Assembly: GCA_034766995.1 (NCBI GenBank)
Contig: CM068314.1
Coordinates: 27,486,608-27,550,607, forward strand
DNA from: Acanthacorydalis orientalis
Taxonomy: Eukaryota; Arthropoda; Insecta; Megaloptera; Corydalidae
DNA length: 64,000 nucleotides
Direction: 5' to 3'
Shown here: piece after piece, positions 1 through 12,539 of the stretch
Layout: every line of letters begins with the position of its first letter
How positions within the stretch are numbered: the stretch's first letter is position 1
Position numbers and translations under genes: made by a program
Notes under the pieces: generated by a model
What the model was told of the DNA's origin: nothing
Database searches by the model: none
The model's input: only the letters and a program-made list of their open reading frames with translations

Positions 1-1400
1 GCTGTATAATTTGGTTTAAAGACCTGCACACTTTTTTTGAATAGAGATTATCGTACTATAAAACTCAACGTACTATAAAATATACATAAAAAATCGTACA
101 TATGAAGAGTTTGTAGTATTTAATATAATTAAATATAAAAATCTTGTTATAAAATATCTTTTAATTACTAGCACAAAAATGGCATATTCTAATTAAACTT
201 GTAACAATATTCGTCATAATTTATAAAACTGAAAAGTTGTTTAATTACATTTGATGAAAATAGAATATTCCAGACACTATTGATTAATCAAACATTAGTA
301 TTGAATAATAGAATTAGATTGATAAAAATTTCAAATATCATTAAAAAGTAAGTACTGTCTGGAAAGAAAGATTAATTCGCACGGTCTCTCGAAAATAATT
401 AATAACGTTCAAAATAATTAATTCGCAACTCTAAGAAGATTAAAACAATGATATTTCTCCTATTATCCTCATTATATAGTTAAATCTCATTTTCGACATC
501 AATATTAAAATAATTAGTTATATAAATCCGTAGCTTTCAAAATGTGCAATCTCAAATTGTTTGACATTTAAATGATATCTTATTGACAATATCGTTATTG
601 AATATTAAATTACATACATGAAGAAATGTTTCCATACATGTACATAAAAATAACTTAATATTTTTTATCCGTTTAGAATATTATTCCATATATTTGTGAA
701 ATAAAAGATTTTTCTTTTTTTTTCTTATTTATAAATAATAGAATATAATTATTATAGATTTATCCATAAATTAATAGATTTCATATATCAATAGATTTTA
801 AAACAAAGTTACATTTTGTAGATATATTTTAAAAAAAGGCTTCATAAGAAATGTTACATAATAAATATATTTAATTTTTACTTTATATATATATATATAT
901 ATATACTTAATAATTAAATATTTCTCATATGCTTAGATGTGAAAGTACAACTTAATCATAATTATACAAGTAATAAATTCTCAATGTCGTAATTATATTT
1001 AATTAGAAAAGTATCGAGTGTACATTTTAATATATAAAATATCGTTATAAGTGTATAAGAACTATTAATGTGAAAAATAATAAATTTATAACTTTATATC
1101 GTAGAATTACTGACAAAAATGTACATTAGTTTTTTTTATCTTTATAAAATCAATAGCAGATATTTACACAATTTATTTTGAATATATTATAATTGATAGA
1201 GTAATAATGAGAAAAAATTAAGTCTAAGATTCAAACAAAGCTTTTTAATAATATTCATACTAATTGAAATATTCAAATGTATTATATAAAAAGTCAATAT
1301 TAAAACATATAATATATAAGAATATATGATGAAAATCATGGTTGTAAATATAAATTTCAAGACATGTTTATGAAAATATTTCATGTATATACATGTTTGT
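1..1400. other. A+T-rich non-coding stretch
   Basis: Very A+T-rich with stops in all frames. It holds only one short (TA)n tract (884-905). I see no gene, RNA or transposon signal. Confidence 0.7.
884..905. repeat. (TA)n microsatellite, about 11 units
   Basis: Uninterrupted TA dinucleotides in an A+T-rich background; the first of the many tracts in the window. Confidence 0.9.
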
Positions 1401-1401
1401 A

Positions 1402-1403
<2 letters not shown>

Positions 1404-1456
<53 letters not shown>
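1404..1456. repeat. (TA)n microsatellite, about 26 units
   Basis: Pure TA tract, flanked on both sides by ATGTATAT/GTACATAT-like words that are probably decayed repeat edges. Confidence 0.95.
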
Positions 1457-1458
<2 letters not shown>

Positions 1459-1539
1459 ATATGTACATATGGCTATTTTTTACTTTTGTTATAATGTAAT
1501 ATTTAAGTTATAAATTAATTCATGGTAATATTAACAACC

Positions 1540-1825
1540 AGGAGGAAATATGTACTCGAGTAAAACAAGAAACATCTACTAACAACTGCAATAACAGTTA
1601 TCAGAGGGCGATTTTGAGACCACAATACACGTATATCCAAAATAGATTAGTATAATTACGTAATTACAAATGTATTATGTATGTATGTAGCGAAGTTCTG
1701 CGAAGCTTTCCAACTGAATCCATCTCCTCAAAACGACAGGCCAGACGGACAAAGCAAGAACAGCCCAACACACATACACCATCTTTCGTATACTCATACA
1801 TAGAGATGCATACACACATACACAA

Positions 1826-1869
<44 letters not shown>

Positions 1870-2220
1870 CATTGGCTAAACTCGTCCAATGAATAAACAT
1901 AATGTATCGTTATATTCCTCTTTGTCACACGCGTGGATAGAACTACCCTTGGAATTAATGCAACAGGACTCTCCTACATCAGCTTCCAGCATTAAACATC
2001 CTGCAGGTCGATTTAATTATAGAATAGAATATACATTTGAAATTCTGTGCCAGAACTTGCTTGTACCTCTATATTCTCTACACCTATACCCACTGTTTTG
2101 TCGTTATTCTGCTGCATTATAGTTTCAAATACGGTTTGCAATCATTCATTTCGCTTGGCTTACAATACTAACAGAACTGCGAGAAAGGGATAGATGTCAT
2201 TAATAAGTTATGTTATTGTT
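1540..2220. other. Island of more balanced composition with a (CA)n(TA)n core
   Basis: Both sides of the microsatellite at 1817-1868 are clearly less A+T-rich than the surroundings. They contain words such as AACTGCAATAACAGTT (an inverted AACTG/CAGTT pair, Myb-like). ORFs on both strands overlap and match nothing I recognise. This could be a conserved regulatory element. The call rests on composition only. Confidence 0.3.
1817..1868. repeat. Compound (CA)n(TA)n microsatellite
   Basis: An imperfect CA run passes into about 13 TA units. Short ORFs here on both strands (Tyr-Ile and Cys-Val repeats) are translations of the repeat. Confidence 0.95.
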
Positions 2221-2333
2221 GTTTAATTTAATATAGGTGTATTTACCTCAGGTTTAAATGTGGATAAAATTTATTGTTAAGAAGATTAAATAAGTGTGTC
2301 TTATATGTCACTATTCAAATTCAATTTTATATA

Positions 2334-2335
<2 letters not shown>

Positions 2336-2385
<50 letters not shown>
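2336..2385. repeat. (TA)n microsatellite, about 25 units
   Basis: Pure tract followed by CATGCGTGCGTGTATG, a decayed (TG)n edge. Confidence 0.95.
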
Positions 2386-2389
<4 letters not shown>

Positions 2390-2740
2390 ACATGCGTGCG
2401 TGTATGAATTTGTATACTCACAGACATATATCAATTTATAAAATAATATGATATAAATAAGTTTCAATTTAATCATAACACGAAAATGATAAATTCTAAA
2501 TATATAAGAATCTATTTTAAAGATTTTACATATTAATAAAAATAAAATTATAAAATATGTAAGATAAATGATTATATAAGAATGATTAGACAGTTTTGTT
2601 AATATTTTTTACTGTAAATGAATCAGATTTTTAAAAACGTACAGTATGGAATATAAATATATATTCCATATATTTTTATAATATTTCACTTGATTCTGTT
2701 ATTCATTTTGATATTCTTGCATTTGTTCTTTAAATATTAA

Positions 2741-2744
<4 letters not shown>

Positions 2745-2787
<43 letters not shown>
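2745..2787. repeat. (TA)n microsatellite, about 21 units
   Basis: Pure TA tract in featureless A+T-rich DNA. Confidence 0.95.
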
Positions 2788-2789
<2 letters not shown>

Positions 2790-3146
2790 GTTATTATAAA
2801 TATTAATATAATAAAGCATTTATTAGATCACTTTTATAGCAAAATAAAAAATCCTATTTTGGAAAACACTTCAAAATACATTTAAGTTATTTAATTTCAT
2901 CTTTTCTAAGTGAATACATTTACTTTTTAAGAAATGATTGTGATCCCGGCAATCAAATACATAATTTAATTACTATAAAATTTTGGTTAACGCTATCAAA
3001 CTCCGTGAATATCCATATAAGAGGGGTCTTTCCTCTTTCAATATGTGCACCCTTATACCACTGATAACAATCTTACGATGTATTTTATTATATTACGCTT
3101 TAACTATATTGTGTATGCATTGTGATATTAGTTGAGTATATGTACG

Positions 3147-3148
<2 letters not shown>

Positions 3149-3196
<48 letters not shown>

Positions 3197-3215
3197 TAAA
3201 TATATATATATATAT
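3149..3215. repeat. Interrupted (TA)n microsatellite
   Basis: About 20 units, then a CATATATAAA interruption and about 8 more units, bounded by GTACGTATG and ATGTACATAG. Confidence 0.95.
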
Positions 3216-3389
3216 GTACATAGACATACATTTTTTTTAATATGTAAATAAAAAGTTTAGAAAACTTTTCTACGATATATGATGAATCAATCTTATAGAC
3301 TAAAAGACTAAATAAAGTGAAGAATTAAATAATTTTTGAGAAATAAATCAATATTTTAAAGATTCGAACCTGTTATCATCTGAATACAA

Positions 3390-3991
3390 GTCTTTAAGCG
3401 TTTATTCGCCACAGACTTCAACCGAAATACTAACGAAAACTAGTCAAAATAATCAAAGAAAACAATCGGGCTGTCTTTGTGAAATCAGTGACACATCGAA
3501 CTTATAATTCAAACTGAAACTTGAACCGACAATTTTAAACAATGTATGTATGGGGGGAGTAACCAACTTCGTTTTACATCTCTTTCTATAATTAAAGCTC
3601 TACTTTCATCGCCAATGAGAATAACACCAACACGCACATAACGTACCTTACACCCACCACAGCTAAAGCACAAGCAAAAGCACAGATATCCATTTAGAAG
3701 TTTATAGTTTGCGACGAAATTTCCATAATTATATTCGTACTTATTTTGAAAATCTCTGTCGTGGAATATAACGTCTCGTTAATTAACAGTATTCATTTTA
3801 TATAAAGGTTTCTAATTACATAGCACATATAGGCCGGCTATAGACTTAGACTAGGCAGTCGCATTAATTAATTATAATTAAGTTTTAGTTGAAGTGAAAG
3901 AGCCTGTGCTTGCTTGGTGCCTCTTCGTGTTCGTTCGGTTGGGATATTGTTGTTGGAAAGGGAATAGGGGAACTGTACAAGTACCAAGATA

Positions 3992-4049
<58 letters not shown>

Positions 4050-4200
4050 GTTTTTCGTTTGAAATTTCGAATGGTATGAGTATAAGACGGGCAGGGTGAA
4101 CGAAGAGGATTGTTATAAACGTGATGTGCATTTTGATTGTTATAGATATTATGTAGATGTGGGTAGAATTAGCTCCGAATACCATTCGCAAACAACGAAG
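3390..4200. other. Island of more balanced composition split by (TA)n
   Basis: Composition is raised from about 3390, with several C-rich words near 3630-3680, and continues on both sides of the (TA)n tract at 3997-4047. The overlapping ORFs on opposite strands at about 3868-4191 are continuous only because the TA tract has no stop. No exon structure is visible. Possible regulatory DNA, on composition only. Confidence 0.25.
3997..4047. repeat. (TA)n microsatellite, about 25 units
   Basis: Pure tract that produces Tyr-Ile repeats in ORFs on both strands. Confidence 0.95.
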
Positions 4201-5155
4201 AAATTTTAGGTTACATACAACAGTACTTGTACAAATTACAAGATAATCAAAACGTTATACGTTTAAGTGATTGTTATACGTAGTATAGAAGAACGGATCG
4301 TTTTTACAAAACAGAATGTCTGCTACATAATGATGAAGAAAGTTTCGTAGAATGAATGATAAAACTTTAAAAGTTTTCACAACAAATTCATTCATTATAA
4401 TATTTAATTTTCAGAACGAACTCTTTTAAAATAAATGCATAAAAATTATATATATAAAATGTGAATTGAATAAACATAAGTGAAATAAACAATTCTATGA
4501 ATTATTAAAAGTTTTGTTATGATTTTTTTCTGTTACTAGATATGAAAAGTATATAATTTGTAAAATGTATTATTAACTATTTATTTATGATTATATAGAT
4601 TTAAATTGAAAAATGCAATCGTCATCTGTTTTCAGCATTTAATAAATTCAAAAAAAATTATTTTTCTCATATTATCAATTTCCATTACTTTGCTTTTTCA
4701 TTTCTAGTCAATGACATCCATTCCAATTTCATCCGATCGTCATAGATATTTACAACAATTTATTATGTTTAAAATAGAAACTTTTTGAAAATATTTTCAA
4801 CAAACATATAATTTCTATATTATTAAAGGTTCTTCTCTATTTAATAATATTGTTTTTTATAAGTTTAGACTTTAACATTTATGTCTGCTGAAATTTGCAA
4901 TTGAATTCGAAATATTTTTTTAATTAAAGTAATTGTTATTAAATTAATAATTACAAAGTTGATAAGTCATTCCTTAATTAATCGTTAAGTGCTCTTAATT
5001 GTATAATCCACTAACTGTTTTTATTGACTGTTGGTTAATCTTATTTCTCTAAAATATATAAGTAAAAAGCCTTTATTCTTTTAAAACCTCATTGAAAGTA
5101 ACAATTAAATTTAATTTCTCTTAAACATGATGATACTGTGTTTAAAATTTAAATA

Positions 5156-5201
<46 letters not shown>

Positions 5202-6120
5202 AGTGTTCGTTCATATAAAAGTGGATATAAAAATGACATAAAGTTAATAGAGTATGAAAAATGTTCAATAAAATTTGATTTTAATATAAGTACAAGTGTT
5301 TTAAAATATTTTTAGATGACCTCATTTCAACAATATAAGTAATCTGTCTATTTCTGTGTTGTTTTTTATATTTAATGGCAATATAAAGGAACATTTCAAA
5401 CATACTTCTATTTATATCAAGAAGGTAAAACATCTAATAAATTTGGCAATAAAATAATGTGATTGTGCACAACCGAATTTTATGAAATTTTTATTTTTTA
5501 AACTTGTAAATATATTTAATTTGTAATTTTCATTTGTTTTGCTTAAAATATAAATTCGGACTCGGAAAAAGTTGTAAATTTATAAAAATATTTAAAAGTA
5601 ATTTTAATATTCTTTTTGTAAATCATTGTTTTTTTTGTAGTTTCATTTGAATATAAATAATATAGCTATTAATAAAATTATTAAAATTTTGTTATTTATT
5701 TATGGAATATATAATTAAATAAAACACGCAATTTTTCATTGAAGTAGAATTGTTCATTGAAGCTTTTGTTCATGAATTTGATGCAAGAACTGATTTGATT
5801 CTCTTTAAATACTTTTTTTTTGATAACTGGTTTAATTTTAAAACTAAATTTATGTATGATAAATAAAAAAAATAGAGATCTAACCATTTTTTTCATTTTA
5901 TGTGCCATTTGTAATATCGTTTATTTTCAGTTGTTTACACGAGTAAAGGGTTAAATAGAAATAAAACGAAATAATTGTCAATGAGTGTATACAATATAGG
6001 ATAGAAATAAATAAATTAAAATGTATTTTATCATTCAAACAACAGAGGCAGATTTTAAAACATCGTTTTTCTTATATTTACAGATTAAAGTCAATCACAT
6101 TCAAAGTTCACACCAAATCA
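4200..6120. other. A+T-rich non-coding stretch
   Basis: Holds one (TA)n tract (5159-5196) and many poly-A and poly-T runs. I see no gene. Confidence 0.65.
5159..5196. repeat. (TA)n microsatellite, about 19 units
   Basis: Pure TA tract ending at ATGTACAAG. Confidence 0.95.
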
Positions 6121-6149
6121 TTTATATCACTGTTCTTCCCTGTATTTAT

Positions 6150-6560
6150 CAGAATTATGTGTGTGCGCGTGGCGCACTTTATAGAAAAGGGAATGAGGGT
6201 GTGTGAGAGGCGGCAGAGATGATTTTTGCTATCGCGCCGACGTAACACGTGTAAAGGGGGTGTGGAGAGACAACGATAGACAGGGATCTGTTGACCGTAC
6301 CGAATAAGAATAAGAAGAAGCGAGAATGCGGTGTAGCGGTGAAGACTAGCAGAAGTTATTTTGTATTCCGTTCAAGTTTACTAGTTCAGTTCGTAGACGT
6401 TACGTTGAGACTTTGTTCGCAATAAACGAAGACAAATGTTTTGTACAGACACGCGCTGAGTCCGCGATGCAACGAGCTCGCTGCCCGCTCGAGCGCGATG
6501 TCTGCAGTTACCCCATCGTGTTTTAGGCCATCGTACACGAATGTTTCTTTTAAAACAAAT
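6150..6560. other. CpG-dense island, candidate promoter region
   Basis: The most CpG-rich block in the first 15 kb, with clusters around 6163-6180, 6225-6250 (CGCGCCGACGTAACACGTG) and 6450-6500 (repeated CGCG and CGAGC words). It contains a GTGCGC/GCGCAC hairpin with a 3-nt loop (6163-6177) and an initiator-like TTCAGTT (6385-6391). Small ORFs run on both strands (plus 6441-6629, minus 6386-6589) with no recognisable protein. A promoter or first exon is plausible, and a plain CpG-rich regulatory element is equally possible. Confidence 0.35.
6360..6425 (+). promoter_or_regulatory. Possible arthropod-type core promoter (Inr)
   Basis: TTCAGTT at 6385-6391 matches the insect initiator consensus, with the putative +1 A at 6388. 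It lies inside the CpG-dense island. No good TATA box is seen 30 bp upstream. A TGTTC word about 27 bp downstream fits the DPE pattern only loosely and is off by about one position. Plus strand is chosen from the motif. Weak without transcript data. Confidence 0.22.
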
Positions 6561-6599
6561 TTGCTTTTCCGCTCATTTATGTTTTTCACATGGATTTTT

Positions 6600-7534
6600 T
6601 TTATTTATAAAGAAAATCTAATTAAGTAATTTTAAATTAATTCTATAATTTATAATTAAAGAAATAATTAATAATGATATAAATATTTATTATTTTTTTG
6701 TGGGATAACTGAAAGTAAAATTTTATAAATTTGAAACTATTTATAATTTAATTTTATAATCTGCCTTATTTTTTTTAAAAAAAAAAAATAGGTTACTATC
6801 TGAGTTTTAGTGTAAAAATGTTTATTTTGCACACAGTTTTCATTCGACTGATTAAAAAAGATAATAATTACCAAAATCTAATATATTATTTGATTTATAA
6901 ACGTATGTTTATATTAGCACACATTTACTAAATTAATAATTCAATACCCACATTCAAGTAACAATTTAACGGTTAATGAGTGTAAATCTAGACAGATAAT
7001 ATTAATATCTATATTTTCCAAAATAAAATAGAAAAATCATCAAAATTAATTAGTGTGACCTAAGACAAATATAATATAAATCGAAGTTTTGTTTGTCCTA
7101 TAACTGATATAATCAATTTCTTATTTTTGATCATCTCTTTCTTGAAATTTATTTTAATAATCTAAGTACAATTACAAAAAAGATTTATATCTACAGAAAA
7201 TTCTCTCAGACTAGAGATATTTCTTTACTATAATTTGTAAAATGTAGGAACTTATTAAATATAAATTTCATCTTAAAATTTCATTTTCAATAACCTACTT
7301 TCTACAAAATAGATTACTTGAAATTTGAATATTGGATAATTTATTTTTTCTAAGAACCTGGATATTTAAATTACTAATTATGTTATCTAAATCTAATTAA
7401 AATATACCTAATATGTTCGTTAATAGATACTTTTTTAAATTCTAATTAAATGTTCAACATACAGATGAAAGATATGATTTATAGATTTATTTTCTATTTA
7501 ATTACGAGTAAATAATGAGATGTATTTTTCCATC

Positions 7535-7535
<1 letters not shown>
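6600..7535. other. A+T-rich non-coding stretch
   Basis: Only homopolymer-rich A+T DNA. No gene or repeat boundary seen. Confidence 0.65.

Positions 7536-7537
<2 letters not shown>

Positions 7538-7611
<74 letters not shown>
7538..7611. repeat. Compound (TC)n(TA)n microsatellite
   Basis: About 15 TC units pass directly into about 22 TA units. A clean example of two dinucleotide repeats sharing a boundary. Confidence 0.95.
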
Positions 7612-7614
<3 letters not shown>

Positions 7615-8100
7615 TTGGAATGTGTATTTTTTTTAATTACAAACGAGGAGAAAGAAGTTGTGTAACTTTTTTTATAAATTGTTGATAAATTTGTATTTCG
7701 ATTTTCTTAGCTTTTAGAATAGTACAAAGTGATTGTCTGAAGTATTTAATGTTTTATCTCTAAGACATTATAAATTAATTAAGGTAAGAAAAACGTTATT
7801 ATACTTTTTAATTTGAATATAAAATAGATTTCAATGTAGATGAAGTGAAGAAAATACATATTTTTATTTCATGAAGTCGTTTAAATTTGTCTTCTTATTA
7901 TATACATATTTCACATTTATATTAGTACATATTTTAATTTATAATAACAAAAATATATTTTTTTAAATGTATTATATATTTAAACATATATAAATAAGTA
8001 TATAATAATTGATATTTTTTTAAATCAATTTGTTTATTTATTAATAATATATTACTTTCGAAATGTAAGAAAATAGAGGAGGAAATTATAAATTATATAT

Positions 8101-8113
8101 AGAGAGAGAGAGA
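8101..8113. repeat. Short (GA)n tract
   Basis: Six GA units next to a TATATA word, resembling the complement of the (TC)n(TA)n arrangement at 7538-7611. Confidence 0.7.
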
Positions 8114-8203
8114 TACATATTTATATTAAGGGGCTTTAATTTTATATTATAAGCATGTACATGTAACTGAATGAAACAATAAACATATTTGTATACCATA
8201 GAA

Positions 8204-8246
8204 GTCTAAATAAGTAAGCACCTTGTCTCAAATAAGTAAGCAACGT
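8204..8246. repeat. Two-copy tandem duplication, about 22-bp unit
   Basis: AAATAAGTAAGCA occurs at 8208-8220 and 8230-8242 with similar flanks (GTCT upstream of each). It lies just before the (TA)n(TG)n tract at 8255. Confidence 0.8.
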
Positions 8247-8251
8247 CATGG

Positions 8252-8254
<3 letters not shown>

Positions 8255-8315
<61 letters not shown>

Positions 8316-8327
8316 ATATATATATAT
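8255..8327. repeat. Compound (TA)n(TG)n(TA)n microsatellite
   Basis: About 23 TA units, about 7 TG units, then about 6 TA units. The 3' edge runs into ATGTTAGTATGT, which recurs at 8475. Confidence 0.95.
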
Positions 8328-8411
8328 GTTAGTATGTCTATATAAACATTCTTGCAGATAAATTATTTTTTGCAATGTGTTATTTTATAAAGTGTTTTGT
8401 GGATAATTTTG

Positions 8412-8412
<1 letters not shown>

Positions 8413-8476
<64 letters not shown>
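8413..8476. repeat. (TA)n microsatellite, about 31 units
   Basis: Pure tract inside the tandem duplication at 8326-8665. Confidence 0.95.
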
Positions 8477-8479
<3 letters not shown>

Positions 8480-8618
8480 AGTATGTATATAATCATTATC
8501 GGAGACAAATTGCAACCTGTATTTTATATATGAAATAAACAAAATTGAGTAACACACAAACGTCGACGCCATAAATAAATAAATCGATGTTATCGAACAT
8601 TTTTTGTGGATAATTTTG

Positions 8619-8619
<1 letters not shown>

Positions 8620-8655
<36 letters not shown>
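8620..8655. repeat. (TA)n microsatellite, about 17 units
   Basis: Second tract of the 8326-8665 duplication, with the same upstream flank as the tract at 8413. Confidence 0.95.
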
Positions 8656-8659
<4 letters not shown>

Positions 8660-8756
8660 GTATGTGTGAACTTGAATGTTTTTTGTATATAAGAACGTTA
8701 GTAAAAAATGGAAAAAATATCCGTGTAAATACAAAGTGTTGTACATCGACGTGTAT

Positions 8757-8900
8757 GTAACGTTGCCTTTAAAACATCAACACTATTGTAAAAGAGCTTG
8801 ATGCTGCAAGCAATACCAACACTACGATCCCAAACGAACCAAATGACGGCCGCTTTCAATCTCGTTTAGATTGTTTGCGTGTATTGTTTGACTTACAAAG
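8757..8900. other. Small island of more balanced composition
   Basis: Contains GACGGCCGC and a 6-bp hairpin CAATCT/AGATTG. No ORF of note. Possible regulatory element. Confidence 0.2.
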
Positions 8901-10659
8901 CACTCTGTTATGTTAATTGTGAATTGGCTGCATTCAAATTACGGTGTTTTCATTTTGTTATTATTTTAAAGCTGTCATTATTTAATTTTTAAATTTACGT
9001 CCAAAACAATATTTCACTAATTTATTTAATACGTATTTTATATGAAGACAATTTCAGTAGATTTCAGTCGAATATAAAAATAGATAATTATTTAATATAT
9101 TGTTTCATAAAATTTTAAATTGAAAAAAAAACGTTATAAAGTTAATATAAGTATTTAAAAATAAATCTAAGTGAAATAAAAAATATTGAATGTTTTCGAA
9201 AATTGAATAGTAAAAATAATTTATTCAGACATCACTGTATTTTGAAATTTCAATTTAAATTAATTGTTTAGAAAATTATTTGAACTATAGTTCACACATA
9301 TTTGTTCCGTTTTTCATCACAAGTTGTTGATTATAATTGAATTTTATTTCTCTTATACGAATATTTATTCAATTCCACTTCTGATTTTCAGGAAAATTTG
9401 TCGTCTTTTATTGTCTTAATTTTGGTGTTTCAAAAATATTATAAAGATCAAAATTATACATTTTTAAAATCAATAAATTTTTAAAATAAATATTTTTTAC
9501 TTTCTTTTTAAAAAAAACTTATAGTATTTAAAAAACTGAAACACTATTTCAGGTTTATTCAATTTTGATCAGTATATTTTTTATATAAGGAAGTGAACGT
9601 AAAAATCCATTTGTACACAACTGTTTGTTTTGAACTTAAACGTGTACATTTTATTTATGTTTCCTGTTTCCCAAGTTATAAACTGTAATTATAACACATT
9701 GCGTACTAAAAGGGGAGATTTTCTATTTTATATCGCGTTACCTTCTTCTATTATCTCTCACTTCTTATATAAACATTCTACATGTCGTAACCTAATATCG
9801 AAGATAACACTTGTAAATGCTAAAACATAGTTCATTGAATTTGGTGTGTGAATAAGTATGTTATCATTGAATTATTTGATTAAGTAATAAAGTTAAAAGT
9901 GAAGAATTAATTGAAGCGAAATTCAATATAATTGAAATATGGAAAATTCAAATATCAATCAAAAATATATTCATTTATTCAATTTTTTCTATTGACTCCA
10001 TTTCCACTCCAGAATCACCAGGAAATGGTAAAGTAATCGTACTTAAAAGAGTTACTATTTTTCTATATTCTCTAAATATTGATGTAAAATTTGTTTAAAT
10101 TTATTAAAACGCACGTCGAATCAAAAGAGCTTTGAACGATAAGCAATATAAACGGTGAGCCCATCACATACATTGAAAACATTCATGTGAAATATTGATG
10201 AACTATCTAATTTTATGATATAAATTTAATTAAACTAAAATATTGTATAGTACAAAATAATACAAAAATACATATCGTAGTGATATAATGAAAAGTATCA
10301 AAAACACACATGCACTTGTCAGATATCTAGCAGATTTTTTGCAATATTTATCATTAATGTACCATTCATAACGTTTTTTAAAAAAGATGTAAAAATAAAC
10401 TGATACTTGTATTAATTATCTTAGGGTAAACAATTGCATGACTAAGTTTATGTAAAATATCGATTGTTATTCTGAATATGACAGTGAATGATTATTTCAC
10501 GATTGTCGAAACGATTGTAACATATTTAAAAATAAATATAGTAAATAAAAATAAACGTACTATAAAAATAAAACAATCCTATACGATTTTAAGTAAATCG
10601 ATACCATTAGGTAATTATATTTCTTTGAAGTACATTTTCCGATGTATTGATATAATAAA

Positions 10660-10661
<2 letters not shown>

Positions 10662-10699
<38 letters not shown>
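10662..10699. repeat. (TA)n microsatellite, about 19 units
   Basis: Pure TA tract. It supplies the Tyr-Ile run in the open frame across 10478-10759. Confidence 0.95.
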
Positions 10700-10701
<2 letters not shown>

Positions 10702-11339
10702 CATGTACGAAATTAATTTATGCGTGGGTATTTTCATACAAGTATTACTCACATTGTAATTAGAAACATCTAAAACAGTTGGCGACATTCATGGAATAAA
10801 TAATTTCTAACCTAAATTAAATTAAACACACAGAGAGATACAAAATGTCTGTTCCAATCTGTCACTTAGCAATGTAATCGGGCACATGAAAATAATTAAA
10901 AATTTTATTCGACGAGATACAAGAGTATCATTTTAAAAATTCATTTCAGAAATGAATAATCTATCTAGGATAAAATACATTTTTTTAATTTCACTTCATT
11001 GTCCAAAATTCGATTCTATTGTATACACTTACGTATTATTTATGACTTACGAATTAATTTACAGCTGTCAAATACAACGGACAACCAACATGAGATTCAA
11101 ACCTACAATAGAGATAATACGATCGGTCGTTGAAAATCTCGCTTCAATGATTTTGGTTACTAATATTGACGAAAGGATCTTTAATCACATCCAAATAATA
11201 GTATATTCATTTAATTAAATTTAAACTAAAAATATATCGATTTATTGCAAGAAACTTATTATGTTATAAATGGTACTACTGAATACATGAAACAGAATAC
11301 AAATTTGTGGAAACCACTAAAAGATATCTTTATTTATAA

Positions 11340-11366
11340 TTATATATATATATATATATATATATA
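11340..11366. repeat. (TA)n microsatellite, about 13 units
   Basis: Pure TA tract between AATTATAATTA-type words. Confidence 0.9.
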
Positions 11367-11741
11367 ACCAAGTTTAATTTTTAATAGTTATAGAAATATT
11401 AAACGAAAATCTATAACTTATTATTATAATTATAGTTATCATAGATAAATCATGTCTTATTTTTTCAAGAATAAAATGATCACTTAATAGTTTTATATGA
11501 ACATATCAAAATTAATAGGAATGAAAATTTGTAAATTCTGAGTATTTAATATAATAATAAAAAAATACAATGCAGAAGGAGTTTAAATTTTAAACTTTAT
11601 GGAAAATTAAATGTCTTTTTAAAGGAAAGTTATAATTTTAAAGGAGTAATTTATTAATTAAAAATTTAATAAAACCATGCAACTTTTAAAAAATATAAAG
11701 AACGAGAAATGTATTTCAAGAAAGTAATTCCTTATACCTAA

Positions 11742-11745
<4 letters not shown>

Positions 11746-11817
<72 letters not shown>
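11746..11817. repeat. (TA)n microsatellite, about 36 units
   Basis: The longest uninterrupted TA run in the window (72 bp). True length may differ from the assembly because such tracts slip and collapse. Confidence 0.97.
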
Positions 11818-11821
<4 letters not shown>

Positions 11822-12179
11822 CAAATTTATGAAATGTATTAATGTTATTTTTAAATAAAAATGCTGTAATAATGATCAAATAATCTTACCAAACACCAGT
11901 ACTTATAAAATGTAAAAAATTACCTGAAACAAAAAAAAATATATCAATTAATTCATTCATTTTAAAAATAATATAAAACAAAATTAAAATAAAAATACAT
12001 AAAAACTATTTACACTATTGATTATTTTAGAAAACAAGAAGTAAAATGACTAGATTAATTAAAAAGGAATTTCTCAGATGACACTTTCTCGGAACACGAT
12101 CGTATATTAAATTAATTACAAGTTTGTAATCAATAAAAAAAAATACGGATAACATAAACTATTCACGCATCGCTTAACC

Positions 12180-12470
12180 GTATCAATGAATCACATTTCG
12201 TACGAAATAGATTTGTTGCAAATTGAAACGTACGCAACGAGCCCGAACACCTGGAATACGTTACACACAGTCCGGTAACTCACAAAGTTTAATGCGAACA
12301 CATTGGTCAACTGAGTGGACTTCAGAGGCATCATCGACAAATTAGTGGACCTTTTGCAAACGAACACATGCAAACGTGCCACGGAAGAGTTTCTCAAACT
12401 CGAATAGTACTTTAACTTTGAACATGTTAATTGCTGTCGCCAAAACACGACAAAACTCTATATCCTTTGC
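12180..12470. other. Island of more balanced composition with a 14-bp palindrome
   Basis: Starts with the perfect palindrome ATTTCGTACGAAAT (12195-12208) and stays G+C-raised to about 12460. The 85-codon minus-strand ORF across it has no recognisable domain. Candidate regulatory element. Confidence 0.3.
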
Positions 12471-12539
12471 ATGTATATATATATACATGTCCAGACACAT
12501 ATATTTACCGTTATGTGTATATATATATAACGAAATAAT

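Larger units (their letters stand above)
8326..8665. repeat. Diverged tandem duplication carrying (TA)n tracts
   Basis: ATGTTAGTATGT appears at 8326-8337 and 8475-8486, with a variant (ATGAAAGTATGT) at 8654-8665, each time just after a (TA)n tract. A 26-bp word starting TTTTGTGGATAATTTTGA is identical at 8395-8420 and 8602-8627, each time just before a (TA)n tract. The DNA between is recognisably related but diverged. This is two or more copies of a 150-200 bp unit that includes its own microsatellite. Confidence 0.75.
8900..12180. other. A+T-rich non-coding stretch
   Basis: Holds four repeat tracts listed separately. The open frames at 9630-9830, 10478-10759 and 10952-11218 (plus strand) encode no recognisable domain. 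I see no gene. Confidence 0.6.

Noticed and set aside
3361..3430. tRNA on the minus strand suggested by GATTCGAACC
   Set aside because: The complement gives a B-box-like GGTTCGAATC, but the T-stem does not pair and no acceptor or anticodon arm can be drawn.
9575..9625. TATA box (TATATAAGG) as a promoter
   Set aside because: TATA-like words are expected everywhere in this A+T-rich DNA, and there is no initiator at the right distance.
10952..11218. 88-codon plus-strand ORF preceded by a TTTCAG word
   Set aside because: Could mimic an exon after a 3' splice site, but the protein has no domain and no downstream donor or continuation is evident.
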